Below, one piece after another: positions 24,192 through 35,007 of a stretch of DNA of 64,000 bases; the first letter of the stretch is position 1, and the number at the start of each line of letters is the position of its first letter. The position numbers and the translations under genes were made by a program. Location: positions 10,063,254 through 10,127,253 of the forward strand of contig OZ026526.1 of assembly GCA_964019695.1 (NCBI GenBank), written 5' to 3'. The notes beneath the pieces were generated by a model. The model had not been told where the DNA came from. It made no database searches and saw nothing but the letters and a program-made list of their open reading frames with translations. This stretch comes from Loripinus fragilis (lineage: Eukaryota; Mollusca; Bivalvia; Lucinida; Lucinidae).

Positions 24192-24211
24192 TTCCCCCCC
24201 CCCCCCCCCGC
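24192..24211. repeat. Poly-C tract
   Basis: A run of about 17-18 consecutive C residues. Confidence 0.9.
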
Positions 24212-24869
24212 TTCTCAGAAAGCCTAAAAATGTCGAAATTCCCAAGAGATCAGGGGTCAGGGCAGTGATAGTAGATTCTTCAAACAATTTTCTTCTGACA
24301 CTACAGGATATTCTAAATCCATATTTGAGCTTAATGTTCGGAAAAATGTAAGTAATAAAATAATATTCCAGATTTTCGCGTTTCTTATTGCGGCAGGACT
24401 ATACCAATCAGTAGTGTAAACTAGTGCATTCAGCTTATGATAACTAATATAGAGGCGCGAATGGGTATATATCTCAAGGAAAAAGACTATAGTTATTCTG
24501 ATTTGCAAGGCATTTGGGCCTAAGTTCAAAGTATGGGCTGCTCCCAAAATAAGATTTAGTTAGCTTTGTGCATTTACATCCACATGCTCTACGGCGATCG
24601 TATCAGTAAGGGTTAAAGTTGTTAAATAAAAGAAACAACCCTGGCAGGTGACTTTTGAGTGATATTTTGGGCGTGGTCTGTTCTTGCACACCGGATAAGG
24701 ATATTTGATATTTTATCCTTGGATAGAAAATCTTATCTTTCCCATGCTATCTTACCCAGGACGTCAAGTAACGTCATCATGTGAAATTGCATCTTAGCGT
24801 ATTCAGGGACTTCTGGAAGCTTATGAAATAAAAACATTGGTGAGCAAGAAAAATAATCCATAGTTCGTG

Positions 24870-25320
24870 TGAGTGTAGGATAGAAACATCCGTCTCTCGG
24901 GATCACCGTTTGGCATCACGAGGCTTGCCGAGGGACGCCGTTATGTTCTCGTTATTTCAGTAAATTCATGACAACACGCTATATCAGCTAGCTTTGGAAA
25001 ATGTTTGAGCTGAATTTACAAGTGTTAACTGATCCTTTCAGAGTTAACTATTATGTCTGAGTGAATTAAACCAGTTTTCAACAAAATGAGCCAATTTTCA
25101 TGCAATTTTCATTGATCTAAAGAACAATAAATTGTATATAGCTTCATTTAATTTTTTAACAGTTACGCATGGACCTTTACGCAAGCACGCTGGTGCTTCT
25201 GAAACAAGAGGAGGAACATACATACTACCGTCAAGAAAAACAGACTGGGGAGCAAGCCTTGTGATGCCAAACGGCGATCCTCGGGACGGATTTTTCTATT
25301 CTACCCTCACACTCATGTCA
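24870..25320. mobile_element. Inverted-repeat element carrying a copied piece of LIPE exon 1
   Basis: Terminal inverted repeats of about 57 bp: gtgtgagtgtaggatagaaa and gggatcaccgtttggcatc at the left pair with gatgccaaacggcgatcct and ctaccctcacactcatg at the right. Between them are (i) 24951-25110, which matches 29528-29700 in reverse complement, and (ii) 25133-25250, which matches 29725-29845 directly, including the start of LIPE exon 1. The LIPE-like part has lost the ATG (cacgctggt against cgtatggct) and has a 7-bp insertion that shifts frame, so it cannot encode the LIPE N-terminus. Either the element captured host sequence, or LIPE's 5' end was partly built from the element. Confidence 0.75.
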
Positions 25321-25659
25321 GATTCTTATATTCTAAGCCAGTTGACTCTGCAACAGCCTGATCATTAGTTTGGTTTGACCAAAAAACTCTCTCTTGTAAT
25401 TCCTGATTTGCTCGTCAATGAGGCTAAAGCATAAGCTATTCAGAATCGGTGGCCGTTGTTTATGGCATCTCTTTGATATTGGTCGTTGATCACCTTAATA
25501 TACTCCTGCACAAGCTATTGTTACCAACATATCTAAAACAGGTGGTAATCATTAAGAACGTATAAACTGGACTTTCATCTAAAAGCAAATGGCGAGAAGA
25601 GCGTAGGGGCAGGTGAGCCAAAAGCTCAAGACAGATAGCGCTCTGAGCACTAACCTGTC

Positions 25660-25990
25660 TAAGAAAGTAAGGGGGCAAAGATCAGGAATCAATACAATCA
25701 AGTACCACACCTGACCCAGGATACCAATGGGAAAGTAACAAACTAACAGTTAGACACAACAGGTCAGCCCTTTCCCAGCAGGTGACCATAAGGCACACAT
25801 AAACAGACGTGTACAAAGGCATAGCAAACACAAGACAGAAAAAATATAAAAGATCCACAAAAGAAGTACCGCCTTGGAAAGGTCAGTCAAATATTTTACT
25901 GGAGGGCTTAAACCAGTGTGACGGTGCACCAACCTCACCCTTAGTTCAGATGTGGATCAAGACGCAAACACAAATCATAAATAAAACAAT
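25660..25990 (-). repeat. Retroelement 3' tail (type 1), minus strand
   Basis: Reverse complement of the 250-590 portion of the window start: gatcaggaatcaatacaatc, ggataccaatgggaaagta, ccctttcccagcaggtgac and ccacaaaagaagtaccgcct. Confidence 0.8.
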
Positions 25991-26230
25991 TATAATGCAC
26001 CTGCAAATGCAACGCAACTTGTGATTGTATAACGTCATAAATTTGCGACAATATATCCTGCGATATACTGTCGCAAACCCGACGTCATTACGTAACGTCA
26101 CTTTTCTTTGGTTGACAAGGGAATAGCTGGCAAGCGGTTTTATGCAGCTGGCAGCCGATGGACGTATAGGCACAACAAAGTACATGTTCACTGTCTTTTT
26201 TGAAGGAAACTGTTAATAGTGCATTAGAAT

Positions 26231-26374
26231 GGGGATAACCATATTCAAAATTTTCATTTGGGGAGATATATATAGTCGGATATATGTTCGGAAATCACGT
26301 TTTAAAGCTAAATTTTCGACCGTATATCCGACGATATACCTCCCCAAAAGAACATTTTGAATACAGCTATCCCC
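26231..26374. repeat. MITE-like foldback with GGGGATA ends
   Basis: Left ggggataaccatattcaaaa and tttggggagatatata pair with right tatacctccccaaaag and attttgaatacagctatccc. The 144-bp element splits retroelement tail sequence at 25990 and 26380. Confidence 0.8.
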
Positions 26375-26379
26375 TGTAT

Positions 26380-26825
26380 GATCCACAAAAGAAGTACCGC
26401 CTTGGAAAAAAATAGTTTGCTGGAGGGCTTAAACCGGTTTAATGGTCACCAACCTCGCCCTAAGTCAGATGTGGATCAAGACACATAGATGTTTAGTTTG
26501 CATGAAAGACCATCATCTCCTAGAACATATAAATCAAGATATAAAAATGTGATAAAGCAAAGATAAGGACTCAACAGTAAATAAAACTGAATACCGGAGC
26601 AAAAGAAATCCAACGGGTTAACCCCAGTGTGCCCCACAAACAGCCAAAGCATCAGGACCCTACCATCTCATCAATAGATAAGTCTTTAAGTCGGAACCAT
26701 CATGGAGTCTAAAGTCCGACCCACCGGCGTGCAATTAAAGAGGAAAGCAAAGTGGGTTGACTACCAAGCATGCAGTCTGTTGCAATACATTAATGTTATA
26801 GCATTTTTTTATAATGGGAAATTAT
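26380..26825 (-). repeat. Retroelement 3' tail (type 1) of the adjacent relic
   Basis: Directly downstream (minus strand) of the reverse transcriptase relic at 26826-27485. Its blocks correspond to those at 40-380 of the window: ccatctcatcaatagataag, gaaatccaacgggttaacc and gatccacaaaagaagtaccg. This ties the type 1 tail to the CYERDFM-type coding region. Confidence 0.75.
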
Positions 26826-27485
26826 TTTAATGAACTGCGCTGAAAAAAATATTAGAGCCAACAATCTTCTTCAATTTATACACCAAGTCACCGTAGAATT
26901 CAGGTTCCGAAAGTCCATGGCGCTAGAGAGATTTAAGTACAACTTGGAATTTAGGTATCAAATCATAGTATCATCTATGAAGTTTAGAAAAGGTTTTGTG
27001 AAGTTTATGATACCGATAGCCTTGTTTAAGAAGTTTCTGAGTTAACAATTTATTGCGAGTGTTGAAGTCATAATATAGCTAGATGCTCTAGCAAAACGAA
27101 TGAGTTGAGAGATATAGACTCCATAGGATGTAGAGCGAGGAACATCACCATCTAAAAATGGCAAATTGACAATTTCAAAATCAAAGTCGTCACGTTTATC
27201 ATAAATTTTGGTAGAAACTATATCATTAGAAATAGACAAATGCAAGTCTAAAAATGTTGCTCGGTATCAGAGGTGTTGACTTTATTAAGTTGAAGCTCTG
27301 AAGGGTATATTGACCTACCATATTGTCAAATAAACATTATTAATGTTTAAAATATCTTCCAAATATCTGGATGTAGTGTTAAACGCATCAATAACATCAG
27401 CCTGCTTATCATCAGAAAGAGACATCATAAAGTCCCTCTCATAACAAAACAGGAATAAACTGGTCCCAAGTTGTTCAAAGTAATT
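26826..27485 (-). pseudogene. Degraded CYERDFM-type reverse transcriptase retroelement
   Basis: Minus-strand translation reads, with frame changes and stops, LFCYERDFMMSLSDDKQADV, VSTKIYDKRDDFDFEIVN, PFLDGDVPRSTSYGVYISQL and EPEFYGDLVYKLKKIVGS. These are the C-terminal blocks of a retroelement protein often annotated in molluscs and cnidarians as reverse-transcriptase-domain protein; its formal clade is not assigned here. At least two stops (for example after SKLHR) and a frameshift near 27285 show it is dead. The plus-strand open frame at 26830-27045 is its antisense shadow. Confidence 0.85.
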
Positions 27486-27789
27486 TAGCTAGTGTAGGAG
27501 AGAGAAACAGTCTATAACCTGTCGCCTTTAGCTCCGTGCACGCTGGGATTGAGCCGTCATTCCCCGCCATTTTGCGATCACTGCTTGCATATTTTAGGGC
27601 TTTACATCCAGATATTGACTAATAGAGAAATGGTAAACTTTCAAACATTGGACTTTTTGCGATTTTTCTTTATAAATTGTGTCACTACAGGAGCGCTAGA
27701 ATTGAACGGGATTAGCCAGACTGTGCTAGATCCCATAATTCAAAGCGCGAATGAGAGAGTCCTAGATGATATATCGTCAGGTCTCGTGA

Positions 27790-28560
27790 GAATGCTCAAG
27801 CTGAGCTATGATGATCGTTCGTCGTCAGTTGTGCGTCCGTCGTTACCAATTGCTTCAAGAGGTGGAGTGCGCATGCACCATCAAATTGTGGTCCTGTTTT
27901 TCCGGGGACATTTTTAGGACATTTTGGTTTTGTTTTTGTTTCTTGCTTTGTTTGGTTTGTTTTTTTTTCTTCAAAATTCCAAGTTCGCGTTCCCTGGCGT
28001 AATGATCGCATGCGATCGTGCCAGTAGAAAGAAAATGACAATCAATGGATCTGTAGCTAAAACAAGCTAAAAATAGATTTTCGAGATGAAAATTTTAAAA
28101 CTTAAATCTTCTAGTCTGAAACAACAAGGCATAGAGCCTTGATATTCTGTATGTAGCATCACCTAGTAGACATTTACCAAGTTTGTTCAAATAATGTTCC
28201 TGTGGCCAAAACTGGCCCCGCTCCAGGGGTCACGTGTTTTACATAGGCTCATTTTGGGAAAATATGAAAAATAATCTTCTTGTCTCAAACCACAAGGCCT
28301 AGAGCCTTGATATTTGGTATGTAAAATCCTCTAGCGGATATCTACCAAGTTTGTTCAACTTATGCCCATAGGGGCAAAAATGGCTTCGCCCTGGAGGTCA
28401 CATGTTTTACATAGTTCATCTTTAAAGTTTGTAAGGTATGCAAAATCGGTAGCAATATATGATTCACCAATTCAACTATTGCTAGCGGTTTCGCATATCT
28501 TACAAACTTTAAAAATGAACTTCAATTGATGTTTATGAAGCTGATGGACATTCTGGCCAA
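27790..28560. repeat. GTCCGTC-type interspersed element
   Basis: Starts with gctcaagctgagctatgatg and a gtccgtc-type block. It continues with two degenerate tandem units (about 28080-28250 and 28265-28415), each with agagccttgatatt and ctaccaagtttgttca, and ends with an inverted repeat at about 28420-28515 (agtttgtaaggtatgcaaaa with gcatatcttacaaacttt). Similar blocks occur at 44311-45840 and 48541-49412. Confidence 0.6.
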
Positions 28561-28679
28561 AATGCATGTATATAGGTATCAGATACACTCAGTTAAAACA
28601 GAAGTTGTACCTTTATCCAATATGAGCAATGAAGATGTGAAATGACAGACATCACATTGACTTGAGTAGCTCAACTTGA

Positions 28680-29185
28680 GGTTTTCTTTAGCTCTGACTA
28701 TCTGTGAGTCATGAGCCCTTTTCTTTGTATCATCATTGTGTCACGGTCAATTTGGTTTGGTTGTTTTTCAGTGCTCTAAATTGCATTAGTTAGGAAGCCT
28801 CCATGCGAGCTTAAAAATTTTGAGTTTCAACAACAACAGAATCTAGGGCGAATATTTGGCGCCGGTAAAATGCATTTAAGTCGCCCGGTGGTTTATGCTG
28901 CTGTCCGTTCTAAGGCGGTGGTACTGTTGTTGGTGATCTATTGTTTAATGTACTTCCCATTGTTTGTGGGAGTTCTGTGTTTGTCTTTGTTTTGGTATGC
29001 ATTAATTTGTGTCCATTCTAGTTTTGCAATCATCTACCTTGAAGAGGAAGACTTAGAGATAGCTGGTTGCTTTGCTATTATTGTCTTGCAGATGTATTGT
29101 TGCTGTAAATGTTCTGTTGCTCTTCCTCGCGGTGCCATGGGTTGGTCTACATTGTGTGATTGTGGTATTTCTTGATATTTTAGTA
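28680..29185 (+). repeat. Retroelement 3' tail (type 2)
   Basis: Parallel to 20020-20515: ctgactatctgtgagtcatg, ttgcattagttaggaagcc, ttctaaggcggtggtactgt and ttcctcgcggtgccatgggt. The open frame at 28870-29175 falls entirely in this tail and is discounted. Confidence 0.75.
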
Positions 29186-29787
29186 GTTATATAGTATGAA
29201 ACAAATCATTAAGTGTATGATATTAACAATTTCTAGCGTGAATCCAAATTAAGTATCAAAATATTTCAAAAAGACTGTTTTCACTAAATCCCAAGAACCC
29301 TCCTCAACATTTAGAAAGTTGATTTGTCAGTGATTGTAGTAACACTGACAGGAATATATGCTCAATTTATTGTAGAAGCCTAAAACATGTATTAACCCAA
29401 CGATCTTTTTTATGGTCAAGGTAACCAAGAAAATAAACAAAGGTGCGCCACATAAGCAGACATTTTTCACAACCCTGAAACGGGCGTGTTAGTTACATTT
29501 AACGTTTATTACTCTATTATTTGCATAGAATAATGCATGAGAATTGGCTCATTTTGTTGAAAACTGGTTTTTATTCACACTGAGATCTAATAGTTAATTC
29601 TGAAAGAATCAGTTAACACTTGTAAATTCAGCTCAAACATTTTCCAAAGTTAGCTGATATAGCGTGTTGTCATGAATTTACTAAAATAACGAGAACAGAG
29701 GCTGTCGACCTTCGTCCCAAAGTTGAATATAGCTTCATTGATTTTTTTAACAGTTACGCATTTTTATGGTTTTATGGTTACGCACGT
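29186..29787 (+). other. Upstream flank of LIPE exon 1
   Basis: Contains the 29528-29700 segment shared in inverted orientation with 24951-25110, and from 29725 the segment shared directly with 25133. No convincing TATA box or initiator was seen, and the transcription start and any non-coding upstream exon remain unknown. Confidence 0.5.
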
Positions 29788-30197
29788 ATGGCTGGTGCTT
29801 CTGAAACAAGAGGAGGAATATATAGTCAAGAAAAACAGACTGGGGAGTTTGGATACCCGGAAGTACGACGTGACCCGGAACCAGTTAATTTTGTTATGGA
29901 GGAGTTCACAGAATTTGACAGACCATTTGGACTTTGTAAACTCGACGCAGAGCTTTTAAAATCGTTTAATTCTACGCTGAAAGACTTAAGAGGACTCATT
30001 CTCAGTAACATAGAATTCTATCAGCGCGGTCGATCCGCACTGCACGCACGTTTCTACGCTTCATTTTGCATTTTACTGGAAAGGTCTCAGATTCTTGAAC
30101 CTTTGGTTTTCGAAATCATTCCAAACTTGTGTAGATTTGACTTTAGTGAGGAGGTTCCTGGCAATGGATACAGAAGCTTCATGAGCCTTATATACAG
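29788..30197 (+). CDS. LIPE: LIPE exon 1 (N-terminal domain start)
   Basis: Codes for 136 residues plus two bases of an Arg codon, ending CAG before GTAAAC. The C-terminal part (FDFSEEVPGNGYRS) aligns with the vertebrate HSL segment FDLDPETPANGYRS, which fixes frame and identity. The first Met (29788) has a poor upstream context; Met37 (29896, gttATGg) has a better one and is nearer the usual N-terminus length. Residues 1 to about 20 lie in sequence shared with the inverted-repeat element at 24870-25320, so they may be untranslated or a recent addition. Both starts are possible. Confidence 0.88.
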
Positions 30198-30296
30198 GTA
30201 AACGAGTTACAGTGAATGTAACTGTACGAATTAACAAGATTTATGTAGATGTCATGTGTTTTCGTGGTTTGACATCCAGGTATTTTTGGCTTTATC

Positions 30297-30392
30297 AGGT
30301 CTAAGAAACGCATAAAAGGACAGAATTTCTGTCAAACGATAGAATATCTGTCGTTTCACAGATCTGGTTATCTGTAAAACGACAGATACTTG
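30297..30392 (+). repeat. Left arm of an intronic inverted repeat pair
   Basis: About 95 bp, including taagaaacgcataaaaggac and aaacgatagaatatctgtcg, that is almost identical to the reverse complement of 33430-33530. Each arm is itself rich in the motif tctgtcgtttcacag / acgacaga. Confidence 0.9.
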
Positions 30393-31039
30393 CTGTTTGA
30401 AATGTTATAGTATCAAATAAATTATACAATTCGAAAAAACCACATACTGGTACATGTTGAAAACTCGTCATATGAACAGCAACTACCTTTTAGAGAAGAC
30501 CAGGGGTGTCTAGAATAGTGCATTTTCTGCGGAAATAAAGGAATACTCACCCTCCCTTTTTCCCTTGTATTCTGGTCTTGAAAACACTCTATTTCAGGTA
30601 TTTTAGCCTTTTTCTCCGCTATTTTACTGAAATTGAAGCAACTTCTGTCAATCTACCTGCAAGTCGCCATCTTCCTTTGACTGGTTTTCTCCTTTTTTTC
30701 TGATAAATTTCGTCTTTTGGCCGTTTCGGTTTCAGAAGCTGGATTCGTTTAATTGGTTGAAAATACTGTGGACAAGACAGTACAAAATTTATTTGTAGTT
30801 TCGCTCGTGAGCCGTTTCACCCATGAGTAGGTCTTTGTTACACATTTTGATATTTACACCAAATGTCATTTCGACCATGGCTCATTTTGTCCCATTATTT
30901 TTTTGTCACTCTGTCCGTATTTTATTAACATGTGCATTGGCATGAGCAGATCAAGGTATTTTTGCCAGGATCCATGCCTGACTGCCAGAAAACAGATCTG
31001 ACAATGTTTTTTTAGTCCTCAACTTATTTTACAGTTTTA

Positions 31040-31350
31040 CAGAGGGTGTCCATTGGTTATTTCAAAGAAAACTATAATTTTCAAAGGTTTCAGATGGGTC
31101 CAACATTTTCCAGGGGGGGGGGTGCCCCCAACTTTTCAAGGGGGGGGGAGAGGTCTAAATGCTAATTTCTATCGAAACGGATATACAGTTGTGATTTTTG
31201 AAGGGGGTTCTGACCCCATACCCCACTCTGGATCGGCGTATGATTGGATTAGGGTAGGGTAGGTTTTGGAAACCCAAACACAGTCTCTAGGCCCATCATC
31301 AAAACTCCATTTGGATAGTGGAATGGCATTTTGCTGGTGAGCGGATGTTG
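31040..31350. repeat. Family M4-like G-run element remnant
   Basis: Two G-runs (about 31111-31120 and 31141-31149), gttctgaccccatacccc, actctggatcggcgtatg and a degraded gcccatcatcaaaactcc / ggcattttgctggtgagcgg centre. These correspond to blocks of the elements at 13795 and 16134. Confidence 0.6.
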
Positions 31351-32236
31351 GCATAGCTTTATATACTTACTGGGAACTGATTTGCGAATTTCACTACAAT
31401 TAAATGAGACAAATACTGACATTTTATTCAACAGTTCCCCTGACGAATAAACGAACGATCTCCCACGATTAAAGCAGCATTGATAACCATACCCCCTTGG
31501 CTAAGCTATATTCAATGAATGAGTCCTTCCAAGTAATATACGGATACATACCTTTATAACATAATTACACTTGGAAAATGAATTTCGAATCTCAAAATAC
31601 CTTGGAATGCATTTCCACGTGCTCAGACATGGAATAAAAACGTGTTTCTGAATTGTTTTATGTGTATGTTGAGGGTTAGTCTCATACACAGAATGGAGGT
31701 GTTTTACAAAAAAAGCACACGCAAATAAGTGTCAGTTCTGGCGGATAAGATAGTAAAGTGTTCTTTGGTAGATCAGAGGTTGGTTAATTTTGAATTGGAT
31801 ACTTGTATACTTGGGTATGTTTTGACTTGGGGCTCTTCAACTCTAATTGCTCATTGCGCAAAACTAAATAAGGCTGAAACCATCTGTTAACCCATAACGG
31901 CCTCCGTAGGTTGGTTGTCAATGTAAATATGCAACACAACGGTTGCTGGGTAGCACAGCAGACGCTGGAAAACGGAGGAACAAAAGGGCAACAAACAAGA
32001 AAAATAAAAGGGGTCCAGTCAACCCTTTTATGTCACGTGACAGACAACTTTGCCAATATGGCTGACAGATGTGAAAAGTGAACACTGAGACAATTTCATT
32101 CCTTATTTGCAGTTTTTAATGGCACTTCCGGTAAATTTACGCGTGTAAATTATTTTATAACAACCATTTTCTTCAAGGTGCACCTATAGATCAACTTGGA
32201 ATGTTCTCAAAAATGATATTTTACCTGTCTAGTTAT

Positions 32237-33330
32237 ACCCGCTTTTTTCTTTAGAAAAAAAGGGTATATTAATTTCGTGTCAAAGTCGGTCCGTCGTCCG
32301 TCCGTGCGTACGTCCGTCCGTCACGTTTCTTGTAAATGTATCTCCTCCTAAACCGTTAGAGGTAGAAACTTTAAACTTTGTAGTTGAATAGGTCACATGA
32401 TGTAGAGGGTACTGGGCAACATTTCGTGTGACCTTGACCCGAAGGTCAAGGTCAAAGGTCAAATGTTGTATTTTCTTGTAAATGTATCTTCTCCTAAACG
32501 GTTAGACGTAGCAACTTCAAACTTTGTAGCTGAATAGGTCACATGGTGTAGAGGGTACTGGGCAACATTTTGTGTGACCTTGACCCCAAGGTCAAGGTCA
32601 AAGGTCAAATATTGAATTTTCTTGTAAATGCATCTCCTCCTTAACCTTTTGACGTAGCAACTTCAAACTTTGTAGCTGAAAAGATCACATGATGTAGAGG
32701 GTACTGGGCAACATTTTGTGTGACCTTGACCCCAAGGTCAAGGTCAAAGGTCAAATATTGAATTTTCTTGTAAATGTATCTCCTCCTAAACGGTTAGACC
32801 TAGTAACTTCAAACTTTGTAGCTGGATGGTTCACATGATGTAGAGGGTACTGGGCAACATTTTGTGTGACCTTGACCCCAAGGTCAAGGTCAAATATTGA
32901 ATTTCTTGTAAATGCTTCTCCTCCTAAAGCTTTTGACGTAGTAACTTCAAACTCTGTAGGTGCATAGGTCACATGATGTAGAGGGCACTGGGCAACATTT
33001 AGTGTGACCTTGACCTGAAGGTCAAGGTCAAATAATGTACTTTCTTGTAAATGCATCTTCTCCTAAACTGTTGGATGTAGCAATTTCAAATTTTGCAGGT
33101 GAAAAGGTCATATGGTTTGGAGGGCACTAGATAACATTTAGTGTGACCTTCACCCATAGGTCAAGGTCATATAGTGTATTTCTTGTAAATACTTCTTCTC
33201 CTTAACCATTGGACATAGCAACTTCAAACTTTACAGGTGCCTATGTCATATTATGTTGAAGGTACTGAGCTACATTTTGTGTGACCTTGACCCCAAGGAA
33301 AGGTTATAGGTCAAAAAGCGGGTATTTGCG
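32237..33330 (+). repeat. TACCCGC-ended element with six-unit AGGTCA-rich tandem array
   Basis: Ends are inverted (tacccgcttttttc at the left, aaaaagcgggta at the right) and a GTCCGTC block follows the left end. Six degenerate units of about 130-160 bp share tgtaaatgtatctcctccta, caacttcaaactttgtag, gtagagggtactgggcaac and gtgaccttgacc. Three units hold three AGGTCA half-sites in a row (32443-32461, 32589-32607, 32735-32753). This general class of element is widespread in mollusc genomes. Confidence 0.85.
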
Positions 33331-33429
33331 ATGGTGTACCATCGAATTTTGCTCTAGTCTTTTATTTTCCTTCGGAGAACTTGCGGTTTTTGTTGATACA
33401 GAAAGTAGCACATGAAAATGTGATAAAAT

Positions 33430-33530
33430 AATGACATATCTGTCGTTTGATAGATAACCAATTCTGTGAAACGACAGATATTCTATCGTTTGACAGAAAT
33501 TCTGTCCTTTTATGCGTTTCTTAGACCTGT
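33430..33530 (-). repeat. Right arm of an intronic inverted repeat pair
   Basis: Reverse complement of 30297-30392 with only a few differences (for example ctatcgtttgacagaaattc, ttatgcgtttcttagacc). The two arms enclose about 3.0 kb. Confidence 0.9.
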
Positions 33531-33591
33531 TTATGTAACTAAATGAAGATCTCCACCTGAGATACTCAGTGAAATTAATGCTAGACGCTTT

Positions 33592-33850
33592 TTTGCGGGG
33601 GGGGGAGTTGTAGAGTGCTTGACTCGATACGGAGAGACTGCAGGTTCGAGCCTCACAGGCGTCATTGCCTTGTGGTCCTTGAGCAAGACACATTTATCCT
33701 AGCTTAGTACTGGTTCAAACCTGGAAGACCCGTGTGGTCCTTGAGCAAGACACATTTATCCTAGCTTAGTACTGGTTCAACCCAGGTAGCCCCGTCCCTG
33801 TTTAACTGAGAGATTGTTGGTGGGATGTAAAGAATCAAAATCAAATCAAA
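33592..33850 (+). repeat. tRNA-derived SINE, copy with internal duplication
   Basis: Contains tagagtgcttgactcgatac (A-box region), a B-box-like ggttcgagcctcac, then ccttgagcaagacacattta twice in tandem, and a tail with aagaatcaaaatcaaat. The 5' start is replaced by a G-run. Confidence 0.8.
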
Positions 33851-33854
33851 CAAA

Positions 33855-34590
33855 CCAAATCATGAAATTTTTAGCAATAATATGTCAATATATATGCTCG
33901 ATTATCTTATAAATACTTTCTTTATTGCAAGAAAATCATATTTAAAAAAAAGCTGAAAATTTCAATGCAAACTTTTGAGAAGTTTAAAAGATATTGCAAG
34001 TATAAATTCACCAAAATATGTAGGGATGACGGAGAATTACCTGTCTACATATTCACGGATGTACGTAAAGCACCTCGATTATCTAGAGCTGGATTTGTTG
34101 CAGAACTGCTACTTTTCATGCTAAAATAAGATGTGGCTCAGTGGTAGAGTGCTTGACTAGAGACCGAGAGGCTGCGGGTTCGAGCCTCACAGGTGTCATT
34201 GCCTTGTGGTCCTTGAGCAAGACACATTTATCTTAGCTTAGTACTGGTTCAACCCAGGAAGACCTGTCCCTATTTAACTGAAAGATTGTTGATGGGACTT
34301 AAAGAATCAAATCAAACAAACAAAATCATGAAATTTTTAGCAATGATATGACAATAAATATTCTCGATTATATTATAAACACTTTCTTTATCGAAAGAAA
34401 ATCATATTCTAAAAAAATGCTGAAAATTGCAACGCAAACTTTTGAGTAGTTTTAAAGATATTGCAAGTATAAATTCACCAAAATACATTGAGATGACAGA
34501 GAATTACCATTCGCTGAGTACGTAAAGCGCCTCGATGATCTAGAGCGGGATTTGTTGCAGAACTGCGACTTTTCACGCTAAAATTAGATG
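33855..34590 (+). repeat. Local duplication around SINE copies
   Basis: The segment 33857-34130 (atcatgaaatttttagcaat, aagtataaattcaccaaaat, ctggatttgttgcagaactg) recurs at 34325-34590 with about 10 percent difference. Between them is the SINE at 34130-34315. SINE and flank were therefore duplicated together, with a unit of about 470 bp. Confidence 0.85.
34130..34315 (+). repeat. tRNA-derived SINE, well preserved copy
   Basis: The head resembles a tRNA: tggctcagtggtagagtgc (A box) and gcgggttcgagcctcac (B box) at normal spacing. A conserved body follows (ccttgagcaagacacattta, agtactggttcaacccagga), with a simple tail aaagaatcaaatcaaac. Other copies: 33592, 38636, 43937, 46563 and 46985. Confidence 0.88.
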
Positions 34591-35007
34591 TAATTTAAAT
34601 GACTGTTCATACAGTAGGCCAATAAAAAAATACCTGTGTTTCCGGTTCCCCGACCGACCCTAAAAATTCGGGGCCGTCTAAACTTTTTTTTAAAAAAAAA
34701 TCAGATTTTTCGTATCAAAAATTTGCTAGAAAACTGACAAAAAAAGGATAAATCAGAGTAAAATATGAAGAAATATTGTATGCTTAATGTGCCTTAGAGC
34801 TAAATTAATAATTCAGAAGCATTTGTAGTCTGAAAATTGCACTTATTTATGTGAAATTTGCCGATTTATTTGCGAAATTTTCGGAAAAACGTACCCATGA
34901 AAACTAATGACATTTCATTTCTTAGTACTTTAGAAATGAACAATGTGAAAAAAGTTTATCAGGCAACCTGAAAACCATATTTGTTCGTATTTTGGTATGA
35001 AAAATGA

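Noticed and set aside
27549..27917. 122-codon plus-strand frame 2 kb upstream of LIPE
   Set aside because: Its second half lies in a GTCCGTC-type repeat and the first half shows no recognised domain or splice support.
28870..29175. 101-codon hydrophobic frame
   Set aside because: It falls entirely inside the type 2 retroelement tail that recurs at 20020-20515 and 60265-60482.
34130..34200. A genuine tRNA gene
   Set aside because: A and B boxes are present, but the acceptor and anticodon stems do not pair properly and the sequence continues into a SINE body found at several sites.
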